64,000 nt of DNA from Plasmopara viticola (GCA_001695595.3 MBPM02000005.1:124001-188000); one strand, 5' to 3'. Counted from the first letter of the stretch, positions 10,760 through 20,800 are shown. Numbers and translations are program-made. The notes: generated by a model not told the origin, from the letters alone.

Positions 10760-11100
10760 ATGCTGTCCCACTCTGGGGCGTTCCAGTTGAAGTTATGTTA
10801 GCGGATTTCAACGGAGTCAAGGCTGAGTGACCATGAGTCACGACTGAGTCACCACTATGGTGTCTCATCAGCGTATTTCATTTTAATGCCTATTCTTTTT
10901 TTAGATTATTGTAGAGCAATCTCTTTTGTTCTGAGTCATTTAAGGCTTCACTTTTTATAAATATTTAACATAAAAACTTATGTAGAGGGTTACAGTATAA
11001 TAAAGACATACATAATTTTCCAGAAATCGGTGGGAGGATTTTGGAAATAGTGGGAATCGTGTAGACTCTTATACATAGAGTTACTCTAGTCGGCTGTCAT
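10760..11100 (-). repeat. Right terminal inverted repeat of the virus-like element
   Basis: Reverse complement of this stretch aligns with 3191-3582. It ends outside with CGGCTGTCAT and inside with ATGCTGTCCCACTCTGGGGC. It is about 50 bases shorter than the left repeat because of several deletions, mostly in the AT-rich centre. Confidence 0.85.
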
Positions 11101-11457
11101 ATAGAACGTGGTGACTCATAAAGACTCATTTAATTTTAATACATTCACTATGTCTTGGTCATTTTTGGTGAATACCGGCTTCAACTTTTTGTTGGTATAT
11201 ACTGGTTTCGCTTGGTTAGGTTTATTAGTGGGTGGTTATAATGCACTTGGTCACTAAAGCAGAGTAGACTCTTATTGACGCAATATTATTTTCTGATAGT
11301 CTTCATTCATTGCAGGTGTGTGGCGTCAATGTCATCATCGCTTTCGAAAGGGTACTAAATTTGTTAAGCTTGCTGAACTATCGAAAATAACATGGTAAAT
11401 GGCGAGGAAAGCGTCGTTACCGTTGACATTGACGAGGAATAATTGGGACGATGAAAA
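11101..11457. other. Spacer ending in a short bZIP-gene remnant
   Basis: Mostly unassigned sequence right of the TIR. The last 20 or so bases (AATTGGGACGATGA at about 11440-11454) match the bZIP-like gene at 42543-43688 at the codons for its DWDD segment. The match resumes on the far side of the Copia at 16294, so this edge is the upstream flank of the gene that the Copia split. Confidence 0.5.
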
Positions 11458-11656
11458 TGTTGTTTGTTGCAGGTCTCCAGTAGAAGGCAAAATTGAGTAT
11501 ATTAGGTCCTTAGTTCCCTTCTCTCCCTATGCTACCTCTAAGCCTATCCCACTAAAACTTCTCGAAGCTTCTCTTAGCTTCTATACGTCTATCCATACGC
11601 GTCTATACCAGATAGATACGCTCGCGCAACCTATGCCTTATCCTGTATCTTCAACA
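11458..11656 (-). repeat. 3' LTR of the Copia element
   Basis: Nearly identical to 16095-16288. On the minus strand it is the downstream LTR, next to the polypurine tract. The pol frame runs through into it and stops about 26 bases inside. Confidence 0.95.
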
Positions 11657-14600
11657 CTCCTCCTCGCGGTCGTATCGACTTGTCTGCGTCTAGTTTAAAC
11701 CCTACCAGGCCACGGAGCTTTGACAAATTGTGCTGGTTCACTGGTTTTGTAAGCAGGTCCGCGATCATGACCTCCGACCGTACATAGCGCGATTCCACGA
11801 TTTTGCGACGGGTAACTTCCTTGATGACCTTAAATCGAACGTCAATGTGTTTCGACTCAAGAGATGAGGTCTCACCTTCGATCTGACGAATAGCTGCCTG
11901 GTTATCAACATGCATTTGCATGGGCAGAGCTGGCGTGAGTCCTGCCTCTTTCATCATCTCGCATATCCCAAGAAATTCGCGTGCTGACTCGAAAGCTGCA
12001 ACAAACTCGGCCTCCATCGTAGATAATGAGACTCCTCCTTGATTCTTTGCAGACCAGCTCACAGGCATCCCATTAAAAAGTACTATGTTGCCTGTTAGAG
12101 GCTTTCTGTCCCCCTTATCGGCAGCGAAGTCAGCATCACTGTATGACTCTAGAGTGAATACCTTTTTGCGCATATTTTTAGCGCGCATCTCAAGCTTCAT
12201 CATTTTGCTTCCACTTAGATAGCGAGCAATCCTCTTCGCTAGCTTCCAGTCTCGCACGTGTGGCGCGTGAATTTGACGCGTCGCCTTATTGACTGCGAAC
12301 GCGATGTCTGGCCGCGTACATCTCGCAACCCAGAGCAAACTTCCGACGAGAGACTGAAACGAACGAATAGTTGGCTTACCTAATTCTGCGCCTCCCTGTG
12401 GCAGCACATTGCCCGGCGCGCATTCATCAGAGCAGTCTTCGCCTATAGGTGTTCGCGTTGAGTTTGCCAATTCCATACTGTGCTCTTGCAACAACTCGCC
12501 TATGGCCTCCTCCTGATCCAGTGCATAAGTATGCACGTTGATCGCTGTTACTCGTACGCCAATGAACTTCGATACCGGTCCAAGGCTCTTGATCGATAGC
12601 GATGCCATCGCGACGAAAAAATCTCCACTGCTGCAGCACTTGTTGCTGTGACAAGAAGGTCGTCGACGTAGACACCCACCACTATCAGTTCTTCTGTGTC
12701 GCGCTTGAAATATAGGCACATGTCGCTAAAACACTGCTTGAAACCTGCTTCTGTAAGCTTTGCGTGTAATAGCTGGTTCCACAATCGTCCCGCCTGCTTC
12801 AATCCGTACAGGCTCTTCTTTTGCTGGAGTGCAACCTCGCTTGCATTGCCCACTCTAAGCGCCTTGAGCTGTTCTTCTTTGATTTTCATTCCACTTGGTA
12901 CGTGCAGAAGAATTTCAAGGTGCCCCTCCTTTTCGGCCTTGACATAGGCGTTTGGGATGTCACCATGTTTTGCCGGTACACCCCACGTCGCCGAGAGTCC
13001 TGGATTCACCTTTTAATGTGGACATGTCCATGACGGCGGCAAAGGTAAGCCTGTAATCAATGCCGAAGACTTGTTCATTCCCGCACGCGACCAATCGTGC
13101 TTTAAGACGCTCCACTTTCCCGTTCACATTGGTCTTAGTCTTGAAGACCCATTTGCTGTGCAGCATGTTAGCTCCAGCCGGTCTCTTAATCACATCCCAG
13201 ACGCTGTTATCTTAAAGCGCCGAAATTTCCTCGACATTGCTTGTCTCCATTCTGCAGCCTTCGGGCTGCGCATTGCTTCAGCGCACGTTCTTGGATCTGC
13301 TTCATGAACTTGCACAAAAGTCCCAATACTATCCGCATGCTGACTTATGTCTTGTGCCGCGCGCCTTGTCACCCCACGCGTGACACGTGGTGCACGCCGT
13401 GATCTCGTTTTTCTCAGCGGCATCTCGACTCAGCGATGTATCCTCTTTAGTGCCATAACTATGCTGCTGCTGCTCGATCGTCTTGTTGATTGGTTCTTCG
13501 ATATTCTTGACATGTTGTGTCACGATTACGACCTTGTCCTTCCGCAAATATACGCGATAGCCCATGGTTTCATCGCTGCGGCCCACAATGGTTCCAACCT
13601 GTGCCCGATGCGCAAGCGAGTTCTGCCTCGGATCGCGATACACCGTGCACATCGAATTAAACGCAACGATCTCGTGAAGATCAGGCACTTGCTTTGTAAG
13701 TACTTCAATTTGGGACGCATTATTAGCGTTCGCGGATGAGGGGCTTCTGTTCAGAATGTACGCCGAGTACTCAACCGCATCTCCCCAGAAAAACAGCGGA
13801 AGCTTGCTTGCGAATATCATGGATCGTGCCATGTTTAGCACTGTCCGATGCATGCGTTCAGCTTTTCCATTTGATGCTTGGTTCCTGGCCTCGCTCACTT
13901 ACCGTGAAACGCCGACAGACTTACAAATTAGATCAACATTCCGGTATTTGCCTCCACCGTCAATTCGTACAACGTGAACGCGGCAGTCGAAACGCTTCTC
14001 AAAGAATATCAAGAAGTGCTTGAACTTCTTTGCCGCTTCATCCTTGGTACGCGCGAGAAAGACTCGAGAGTAATTGCTTTTGTGATCAATGAAGTTGATG
14101 AGGTATCGGTTTCCTAGTCGGTCCTTTGGCGTCAGCGGCCCCTTGAGATTTGAGCAGATGACACCACCAATGCGATCTATCGGAGAGTGCATACCCGTAT
14201 TCTTCTTTGATTGTGAGTTTTTGGTTTGCTTACTTTGCGCACACGTGATGCACGCCATGCGCTGGTGGTCCGTAAGCTCAATACCAGATCTCGGCTCGCG
14301 TGCCATCCGCTCGATTTTATCGCACGAGAGATGACCAAAACGCCGATGGAAGTGCATAAGTGATCCCCGCTTAACATGATCTTCTTCTTCGTGATTCTTT
14401 TTCTTCGTAGTCACGGTCATGATAGCACCAGCCTCACCAGCGCTAACGTCTCTGCCTTGTGTCTCAACAATGAGCACGTTGTTCTGCAATGCTACATCAA
14501 ATATGACCCCACCCGTGCTAAGAGATCTGATCGTTCGCTGAGCGTTTTCGTACACTAGGCCGCACCCTTTAAGCTCCAGCTTTCCATACGACAATATGTT

Positions 14601-16090
14601 GCGAGCTAGCATTGGCGCGTAGTAGACATCTGTTATGCGAGCGATATACGGTTTACCAAGCGCCATTACTCGTAGCATCACACTACCAACCATCGATAGC
14701 TGCAGAGTATTGCCGTCTGCTACCAAGCATTTGTCGTCGCACTCCAAAGCATCTTCGAGCAGTGCTGCATCGTTCACGCGATTCCGGCTTGATCCGCTCT
14801 CCAGATCTTCTCCTTTATGCTGACATCTTGTACACACAGAGTGAAGTTGACCACATCCTTCGGCTCGGAATCCTTCTTCCAACCGCCCTTTGCGCCTTTG
14901 GTCTTATTCTTCTTCGCGCTGGAGCAAAATGCCAAAATATGCCCCAATTTGCCACAACCAAAGCATGTTCATGTCTCACTTCGTGGCTTGCCCTCAGCGA
15001 TGTTGGCAACAACATCCTTTCCAAACGAAGCAGGGCCTCAAGTATCAATCTCAACCCACTGTGCAAAGTGTGCGAGCTCTTCAGCTTGGGTAAGAAGGTC
15101 AATACGCTTTGCATCATACTTCGCCAGGAGTACTGTGCGCAGGTCACTCGACGCGTAATGAACGATGTTGTCAAGTACTTGTGCATCAGCACCTTCACAT
15201 GCGTCACTTGCTGCTACCAAGTTTGAAAAAATGCTCGGGCCAGAATCTCTTGGGGTCTTTCTTCGCCGTGAACAATCTCATCGACTATGATGCGGTAATC
15301 GTCGTCTTGAATGTCTGATGTAGTCGCTCCATAACATGACCAAGAGTCGGTGTCTGGCGCCACCAAGTCTCGACCTGCTTGTTGTAGTACCTTTCGGCTG
15401 CACCACTTAAGTAGTGGCCCAGCAGGTCGGTCTCTACGTCTTCCGACCAGTCGAAACCACACGCTGCCTGGGCATACTGTATCTGGCGCTTAAATGTTCG
15501 CCCCAGTCCAGAAAACCGGAGCCTAATCCGCGATACAGCTCCGATCCGTCGAACTTGCGAATAGTCAATCTGCGCTGCCGTTCATCCGGTACACGCATCG
15601 CATGCTGTACGCCCGACTCCATACGTCTTGCGTAGTCAGCTGCACAAAATTGCGCTTGCTGCGGCACTTCGCCATGAGGGCCGCGCCATTCTGGCGGAAC
15701 ATCCGGTCTTCTTCCTCCGTGCACTTGCTGTACGTGCTCACGGCCCTGGCCGTTCCTGTGGCGTACTGGCGAATGGCCTAATGCGTCGATATGCATTGGT
15801 CCACCGCCGCGGCCATTTCCAAGCGCAGAGTGAAACATTCCGGACTCAATTGCGCCGAGGATACGCTCATCCTCATCCCTCTTCACTTGGGACGCCTCGA
15901 TCTGCGCCATCCGCGCTTGGAGGTCCACGAGGGTGGCCAGTATTCTTGCCGATACGTCGTCGCCCCTTTCGCGAGCTGCCGACGTCCCTTTCACGACCAC
16001 TGGAGATGCTTCGGCCCTTTCGCGGCCGGAGTCGAAGCTTACTGGAGTCGGTGCGCCTAGCGCGTTGTCTGTTCCAGTCGTTAGGCTCAT
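11631..16090 (-). pseudogene. Copia gag-pol polyprotein, frameshifted
   Basis: The start ATG at 16090 overlaps the primer-binding site. Gag occupies 16090 to about 15214. A zinc knuckle CFGCGKLGHILAFC is encoded at 14926-14967, near an in-frame stop. The protease region has LESGSSRNRVND in place of the usual DSG(A/S). The GAG-pre-integrase H-H-C-C motif is at HFHRRFGHL with CITCAQSK, and the integrase core runs to NGKAERMHRT. Reverse transcriptase has LKARLVACG, LYGLKQAGRLWNQLL and the catalytic VYVDDLLVT. RNase H has SDADFAADKGDRK, STMEAEFVA, VDNQAAI and KHIDVRFKVIK. The final stop is inside the 3' LTR. Frames change near 15450, 15210, 14880, 13900, 13400, 13190, 13000 and 12700. The protease Asp context and the breaks show an inactive copy. 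Confidence 0.92.
11657..11665 (-). other. Polypurine tract of the Copia element
   Basis: On the minus strand GAGGAGGAG lies directly against the start of the 3' LTR, the position where plus-strand DNA synthesis is primed in LTR elements. Confidence 0.8.
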
Positions 16091-16094
16091 AACC
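16084..16094 (-). other. Primer-binding site, initiator-Met half-tRNA type
   Basis: On the minus strand GGTTATGAGCC directly follows the 5' LTR. This is complementary to the anticodon stem-loop of initiator tRNA-Met (loop CTCATAACC), as in Drosophila copia, where a half-tRNA primes reverse transcription. The gag ATG lies inside this site. Confidence 0.75.
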
Positions 16095-16288
16095 TGTTGT
16101 TTGTTGCAGGTCTCCAGTAGAAAGCAAATGTAATAGGTCCTTAGTTCGCTTCTCTCCCTATGATACCTCTAAGCCTATCCCACTAGAAGCTTCTCGAAGC
16201 TTCTCTTAGCTTCTATACGTCTATCCATACGCGCCTATACCAGATAGATACGCTCGCGCAACTTATGCCTTATCCTGTATCTTCAACA
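16095..16288 (-). repeat. 5' LTR of the Copia element
   Basis: Pairs with 11458-11656. Ends TGTTG/CAACA. Followed on the outside by the GAAAA target duplication. Confidence 0.95.
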
Positions 16289-16293
16289 GAAAA

Positions 16294-16789
16294 AATGCTC
16301 GATGTGGTCATTACAGCCGAATTGCGCGTGCGCATGTCGCGTCGCACGGTGGAAGAGAATTTTTCTCATTAACTAGGCGATGAGGCACTGATGGAGGCAA
16401 TGATTGGACTCGAAGTTGTGTGTTCAAGTGTCAATTGGCTTCTATTTCAATAGGACGCCCTCAAAGTTGATTTTGTTGGTGCCATGATGGCGGCACTAAG
16501 GGCACCCGAAGTAGTGGTACGCGTTCTGAGTCTTGCATTTATTGCAAAAGACCATATGATTGGTGATGAGAGTGACGGGCGAGAACTTGCTGCGGTCAAG
16601 TTTCTAGAGAAGGAAGGTATGCCGCGAATGCCGGATTATAGCACCACAGACAATTTAAGGCCGCGTGAAAACAAACGCTCTTGGGAAAACGAGATGGTTG
16701 CTGTTGTCAGTAACGACGAAGCGTCTTGCGAGGCGGCGTCAAAAAGGCGACTCGACCGCTTTGATTTGGCCTATATATTGTGTGAATGA
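16294..16789 (+). pseudogene. bZIP-like gene, 3' remnant split by the Copia
   Basis: This matches the second half of the intact bZIP-like gene at 42543-43688. The block from 16484 (MMAALRAPEVVVRVLSLAF) to the stop at 16787-16789 stays open for 101 codons, with only a handful of differences from the intact copy, ending DRFDLAYILCE. The upstream 190 bases also match (LDVVITAELRVRMSRRTVEE) but carry a frame break and a deletion. The DNA-binding and zipper half is missing; only a few codons remain on the left of the Copia near 11440-11457. This is the bZIP member of the left copy of an inverted duplication. Confidence 0.88.
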
Positions 16790-17272
16790 CAATTACTTGA
16801 GGTTTCTTTGCTATTTATATTATGTACCTTTCTTAAAAATTTGTATTTTTAGCAAGGTGTTAAGCATCGAAGATCTTTAAAAAGTTATTAATTGAATTTG
16901 CTGCCTGCTTTTCTTACGTGAGTCTAGTAGGTTAAAAAAATCTTCTTTGTGAAACTCGTGTGAGCGATGTAAAATGTTTAATAGTTTTTTTGTACGTCTG
17001 TAGCCCACGTCCATGACATCGTCCTCATTGCATGCATCCCACAGCAAGCGATAATTCTTTTAAAAAATTCATTGATATTATTCGATCTTCGCGAAGTCAG
17101 TTAAATAAGAGCGTCGTTCAGTCACCAAAAGCAGCGAAATGTCGTCAATAGTAGGACGAGGCTCCTACTTAATATACTCCTCTGTTATATTAAATTCTTA
17201 GCAGGAGGAATTTTGTGCGTAATAGTATATTTGTAATTTATACAAAAAAACTTTACCACAAAGTATACCATC
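16790..17272. other. Intergenic, bZIP remnant to dynactin gene
   Basis: No gene seen. The corresponding interval in the right copy is 42171-42542 and retains similarity near the dynactin start. An AT-rich stretch with a run of A at 17246 immediately precedes the dynactin ATG. This presumably contains its promoter. Confidence 0.5.
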
Positions 17273-17851
17273 ATGGACGTGCTCGAAGAACGAGAAGCAA
17301 ATTTACGAGCAAAGGTGCTGGGCGCTTCACCGTGTGGTCATCCGCCTCTTATCGATCGTCTGCGTGGTCTTCAACATCAATTGGACCAGCTCTTGGCGAC
17401 CGTTTCCGGGTCTCTCAAGCTCCGCGAACTCTGTACGTATCAAGTCTCCAATTACGATCAATCTATAAAGTGTAACCTACTTATAGACCAGGAGCACGTC
17501 GGACAGCTACAGCTTCCATCTCTCAACACTCTTACTTCCAACAGCTTTGGACCGAGTGAGGAACTACAACGTGCATCGATCCTAAGCTCGACAGACCGCT
17601 TGCACGCGATCTCGGCCCAGCTGCAGCAGATGGAACAACTGACGTGCGTCTTGGACCAATTGCGCGCCCCCGAAGCTTCCCTGCAGATGCAATTGACACA
17701 AATTGAGGCTCAAAGCGAATGGCAGAGGGAGCGTGTCTTGGCTTTTCATTTGCGTGTCGAAAAGGTGTTGGCCATGTACCAGCAAATGATCCGCGTGTTA
17801 TCTGAAAAGTGCGTCGAGTACCACGCACTTTTAGATCAGCTGCAGGTTTGA
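17273..17851 (+). CDS. DCTN3: Dynactin subunit 3 (p22/p24)-like protein
   Basis: A helical, coiled-coil protein of 192 codons as read through, or 174 after removing a likely 54-base intron (17433-17486, GTACGT...TTATAG). The start MDVLEEREANLRAKVLG and the end VLSEKCVEYHALLDQLQV resemble the first and last helices of dynactin p22/p24, which ends in a similar LSKQF..WD.LL..LE pattern. The length is close to the family's roughly 185 residues. In the dynactin complex this subunit sits in the shoulder and helps couple dynein to cargo. An earlier in-frame start is absent and the ATG lies after an A-rich leader. It converges with the PLD gene 52 bases downstream. A broken paralogue lies at 41594-42170. 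Generic coiled-coil similarity is the main doubt. Confidence 0.72.
   Translation: MDVLEEREANLRAKVLGASPCGHPPLIDRLRGLQHQLDQLLATVSGSLKLRELCTYQVSNYDQSIKCNLLIDQEHVGQLQLPSLNTLTSNSFGPSEELQRASILSSTDRLHAISAQLQQMEQLTCVLDQLRAPEASLQMQLTQIEAQSEWQRERVLAFHLRVEKVLAMYQQMIRVLSEKCVEYHALLDQLQV
17433..17486 (+). other. Probable 54-base intron in the dynactin-like gene
   Basis: GTACGT at the 5' side and TTATAG at the 3' side. Removal joins LREL to QEHVGQ, keeps the frame and deletes a low-complexity 18-residue insert. The length is a multiple of three with no stop, so retention would still give a protein. The broken paralogue has the same borders. Confidence 0.65.
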
Positions 17852-17903
17852 AAACCTAGATCTTTATGTACACTTTATAATTCTAGCATTCTGAAACACT
17901 CTC

Positions 17904-19688
17904 TTATTGCAAATCTTTCTTAAAATGGGAACCCGAGTACTGGCACACTTCTTGTGGATCAATCTGTTCCCGGATGGGGCCGACAAACATTTCGTGGTAC
18001 AATTGGTACCCAACCTCAACATCCATTAAAATCGACGCATTGTCTTTTGCTGCCACTTTAAACTCCTCTGCAGCCTCGATAAGTGTCATGGCATCGAGAT
18101 CTTCATAACTCCGTCCCGTCATCTCGACAAACTTGCGAATACGCATGTCCCGCGCCAATTGCAGCACGGTAATGCCATCCGGTGATTCGACCGTCGCGTC
18201 ATCAATCACATTGGCATTGAGCTCCGAGTCGGACGTCATGCTTCTGCGGTTCCAATTCGCAGAACCCAGTGATACGTAGACGTCATCAATGATCACGAGT
18301 TTCGTGTGCACGTAAATGTTCAGCTCGGGCTTTGTGGCGTAGAGTTGCACTTTGTTGGGAAAGTGCTTCGTCAAGGGGTGTACCATTTCGTAAAGATACT
18401 TCCCGTACCCTGACGCTTTCATGATGGCATCGGGATACTGCAGCACGACAATCAAGCGTTGAATGCGAGGGAGAACCTCTAAGAGAGCTTCGAGGAGCTC
18501 GGGGACATAGATAAAGTACTGATCTTCAATGTAAATAAAGTTCTTGGCCTTTTTAATCGCCTTGATCCGTGCAACAAACAACGATTGTTCGCCACGGGGG
18601 GCAAATTCCTTGTTGTGTTGGTACAGGCAGCTAAACGTGCGTACAATCTGGACGTTGTGCGTACCCACTTTGTTTGATCGATGGGTACCAGTTGCAAAAG
18701 CAAGGGGAGGTAATTTCGCATATTTGGGATTTCGAAAATCTAAGAGATTGTCGTCAAGACCTTGGCACGGTGTATACTTTGCATTCCATCGTTGCAGAAA
18801 GTTGTTGGCAACATCGTAGGCCGCAGGGCCGTGGATCCGAAAGTGCGCATCGATCCAGCCTTTGTAGAAGGCATTGATCTTGGCTTGTTCTCGAAGCGCA
18901 GTGTTATTGTGATGTATGGTATCCCATCGATCGTTCGAGACGTCGAGCCCACCAACATAGGCGATCGGGTACTCGTCGTTTCTTGTTGATGCATTTGCAG
19001 CAATAATTATGGTCTTTTGGTGTTGCGACGACGACGGAAGCGGGAGACGATCGTCAAAGAGAAAGACGGCTTGGGCACCATTGATGGGCGATGGACGGAT
19101 TTTATTCATTGCGTTTCGTACGGCGAGATTTTGGAAAGGCAATAACATATTGGCCCACACTAACGCGTGCACACTTGTACCACGTTGTACCATGCCTCGT
19201 ACCAACACGTCAAAGCCCGTGGTGGTACCAGATGGGTCAAGCTCGGGGTCTAATGGAACAAGGCACGAATCCCACGCCGTGATCATGACCCGATCCCCTG
19301 CTTTCGTGGCTCGAAAATCACGCACAAGTGATGAAAAAAAGGCTTTTGACACGCTAAAGACGGTGATGCGATTGCCCGTCGTGTATGCGTGCAATCCGTG
19401 ACGAGGAATGCCTCCACGAGACGCCGTGATTTCATCCTGCGTGAGAAACCAGTCTTGAAGCTTCAGTGAAGGCTGTGTGACGTTGAGATTGGTACCATCC
19501 GAGAGATCGACGTCTTTTAAACTGCTTTCCGTCACGATCTTTTTGAGAAAATCAAAGCCCAAGTCGATCCGCTCGCTTGCGTCTTCATCGTTTGAGCGCT
19601 TTGGCAAGGACCAGGCAGGAGAGAAAAAGAGCGTGACGACAAGTGCACGTACGAGGACTTGAAAGAGGTTAAAATCGTGAACACCCAT
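17904..19688 (-). CDS. Secreted phospholipase D-like protein (PLD copy 1)
   Basis: A 594-residue protein with an N-terminal signal peptide (hydrophobic core around residues 11-24, cut expected after AWS). It has two PLD catalytic motifs. The first, near 222-248, is HQKTIIIAAN with the eukaryotic-style AYVGGLD and DRWDTIHH; the usual Asp five residues after the Lys is Ala230. The second is complete: H461-T-K463, D468 and GSANWN at 475-480. Secreted small PLD-like proteins are a known expanded oomycete family that may hydrolyse or transphosphatidylate phospholipids outside the cell. Activity here is not shown. It converges with the dynactin gene. The paralogue at 36628-38388 is almost identical over the last 220 residues. 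The start is the first Met before the signal peptide. Confidence 0.93.
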   Translation of the reverse strand: MGVHDFNLFQVLVRALVVTLFFSPAWSLPKRSNDEDASERIDLGFDFLKKIVTESSLKDVDLSDGTNLNVTQPSLKLQDWFLTQDEITASRGGIPRHGLHAYTTGNRITVFSVSKAFFSSLVRDFRATKAGDRVMITAWDSCLVPLDPELDPSGTTTGFDVLVRGMVQRGTSVHALVWANMLLPFQNLAVRNAMNKIRPSPINGAQAVFLFDDRLPLPSSSQHQKTIIIAANASTRNDEYPIAYVGGLDVSNDRWDTIHHNNTALREQAKINAFYKGWIDAHFRIHGPAAYDVANNFLQRWNAKYTPCQGLDDNLLDFRNPKYAKLPPLAFATGTHRSNKVGTHNVQIVRTFSCLYQHNKEFAPRGEQSLFVARIKAIKKAKNFIYIEDQYFIYVPELLEALLEVLPRIQRLIVVLQYPDAIMKASGYGKYLYEMVHPLTKHFPNKVQLYATKPELNIYVHTKLVIIDDVYVSLGSANWNRRSMTSDSELNANVIDDATVESPDGITVLQLARDMRIRKFVEMTGRSYEDLDAMTLIEAAEEFKVAAKDNASILMDVEVGYQLYHEMFVGPIREQIDPQEVCQYSGSHFKKDLQ

Positions 19689-20251
19689 GCTTCCACCTTG
19701 TTGGATGGAGGAGAAATGGAACTGGGATGGCGAGTGCTTGGTCCATCATCGCGCAAGGGTACATCTATCTTGTTTTTGGGCATAGTGAGGTTTTATGTAA
19801 AAAGCAGTGGTGGACGCGTCGAGCTATCGTACATTTTTTTCAACTTGTATGAATCCGGGCAATGTTCTGAATGCTCTTGAGGCATGTTGGATTGCTAGAT
19901 GACTGATATGTGAGGACAACGAAACGTGACTAACTTCCGATACTTGATCCTTTTGTGCTACCTGAAGGTGAGACAGTTGACAGACTTGGCGTAGATGATG
20001 TTATAAGGACCTCAAGTATTACCGAGCCCTGATTTAGGAGTCTCAGTGCATAATCCTCCAATTGCAGGACAGAGGTACTGAGATAAGGTAAAGAATTTAG
20101 AATTGAGCGCATGATAGAGCCAGGTGATAGGGCGTAGAAACTGAGGGGATCTTACTCTGATCCTACTCAGTATTCTTCAACATACCTCGAGTACCATGCT
20201 TGAGTATGCAGACCGGTACAAATACCAGTACGGTGGTTGAGGTTTTAAGTC
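19689..20251. other. Upstream region of PLD copy 1
   Basis: No gene seen. Presumably contains the PLD promoter. The first 100 bases are open on minus (a longer frame to 19783), but the signal peptide favours the start at 19688. Confidence 0.5.
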
Positions 20252-20585
20252 GGAAGCCAACTAATGTAATGTAATGTATTACGTTATCGCGTTGCCAAGT
20301 TACGCACGTGCTAGGCTCAGTCTGGCTAGTCCACGGCATAGAGTGGTGTCCGCATACGTCGGGTCTCGTTCGGCGGGCAGTGCAGCTCGTGAGGGTCTTC
20401 CATTATTTTGTAGACTTGGTAAGAGCCCAGGTGGCGCCCTGGTGCTGGAGACCGTCGCGTCGAGGGTGAGACTCGTTAGAGACCTGCAGATGCCCGAGAG
20501 CACCTGCCCGAAGCGCGCGAGCATTTAGCCCCCGCGCTTGGAAGGACGACGTCACCCCAACCTTTTCCGAAGAGGAAGCCAACTA
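20252..20585 (-). mobile_element. SINE-like element, copy B, with 12-bp target duplication
   Basis: The 310-base repeat 20264-20573 is flanked by the perfect 12-base direct repeat GGAAGCCAACTA (20252-20263 and 20574-20585). Its left end is a tandem AATGT run, which on the minus strand is the simple tail. A target duplication of this length and a short tandem tail point to LINE-assisted retroposition, so a SINE or similar short element. It is the same family as 1-285 and 36099-36380. I could not find convincing tRNA A and B boxes. Confidence 0.78.
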
Positions 20586-20800
20586 GTACCGCTAGTACCA
20601 CTATAATTCGACTTTATAAAACGGCCCGTTCCATTATCCTAGTAAGACTTGCAATGCATCAAAGAGAAAGTTCTTTTTTGTGTAAAAAAGTCGGTTTGGT
20701 CGAAGCGAAGAGTAAGGAAGGCTGTCGATTGGTCGGGTCATTCCCAAATGCCCAAAAGGAGCTGCTTCGGCTACCACAGGTGCGTCTGCATCTTAAGACT

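Larger units (their letters stand above)
3191..11100. mobile_element. Decayed virus-like element with long terminal inverted repeats
   Basis: The region is bounded by inverted repeats of about 392 and 341 bases. Between them lie remains of genes on both strands: minus-strand capsid-like gene (8774-10089), minus-strand unassigned genes (7660-8706 and 6682-6879), minus-strand GIY-YIG endonuclease (6089-6673), and plus-strand genes at 3648-5445, 5545-5748 and 10139-10738. Long TIRs, a capsid-like gene and a GIY-YIG nuclease are typical of Polinton-like viruses, virophages and Mavericks. I did not recognise a DNA polymerase B, packaging ATPase, integrase or protease, so the exact class is open. 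At 7.9 kb it is shorter than most such elements, implying deletions. Every gene is broken by stops and frameshifts, so it is not functional. No clear target-site duplication was found; weak similarity continues about 20 bases beyond each stated end. Confidence 0.72.
11458..16288 (-). mobile_element. Copia LTR retrotransposon with both LTRs
   Basis: A 4.83-kb element with its coding strand on minus. LTRs of about 199 and 194 bp begin TGTTG and end CAACA. It is flanked by the direct repeat GAAAA at 11453-11457 and 16289-16293, the 5-bp target duplication expected for Copia. A primer-binding site and polypurine tract are present. Protein domains run in the order gag, zinc knuckle, protease, integrase, reverse transcriptase, RNase H, which is the Copia order. 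The coding region has several frameshifts, so the copy cannot make a full polyprotein. By eye the LTRs differ at about eight positions plus a 5-base gap, so the insertion is moderately old. It landed inside a bZIP-like gene copy. Confidence 0.95.

Noticed and set aside
13347..15226. Several plus-strand frames of 95-204 codons
   Set aside because: They are antisense shadows of the Copia gag-pol region on minus.
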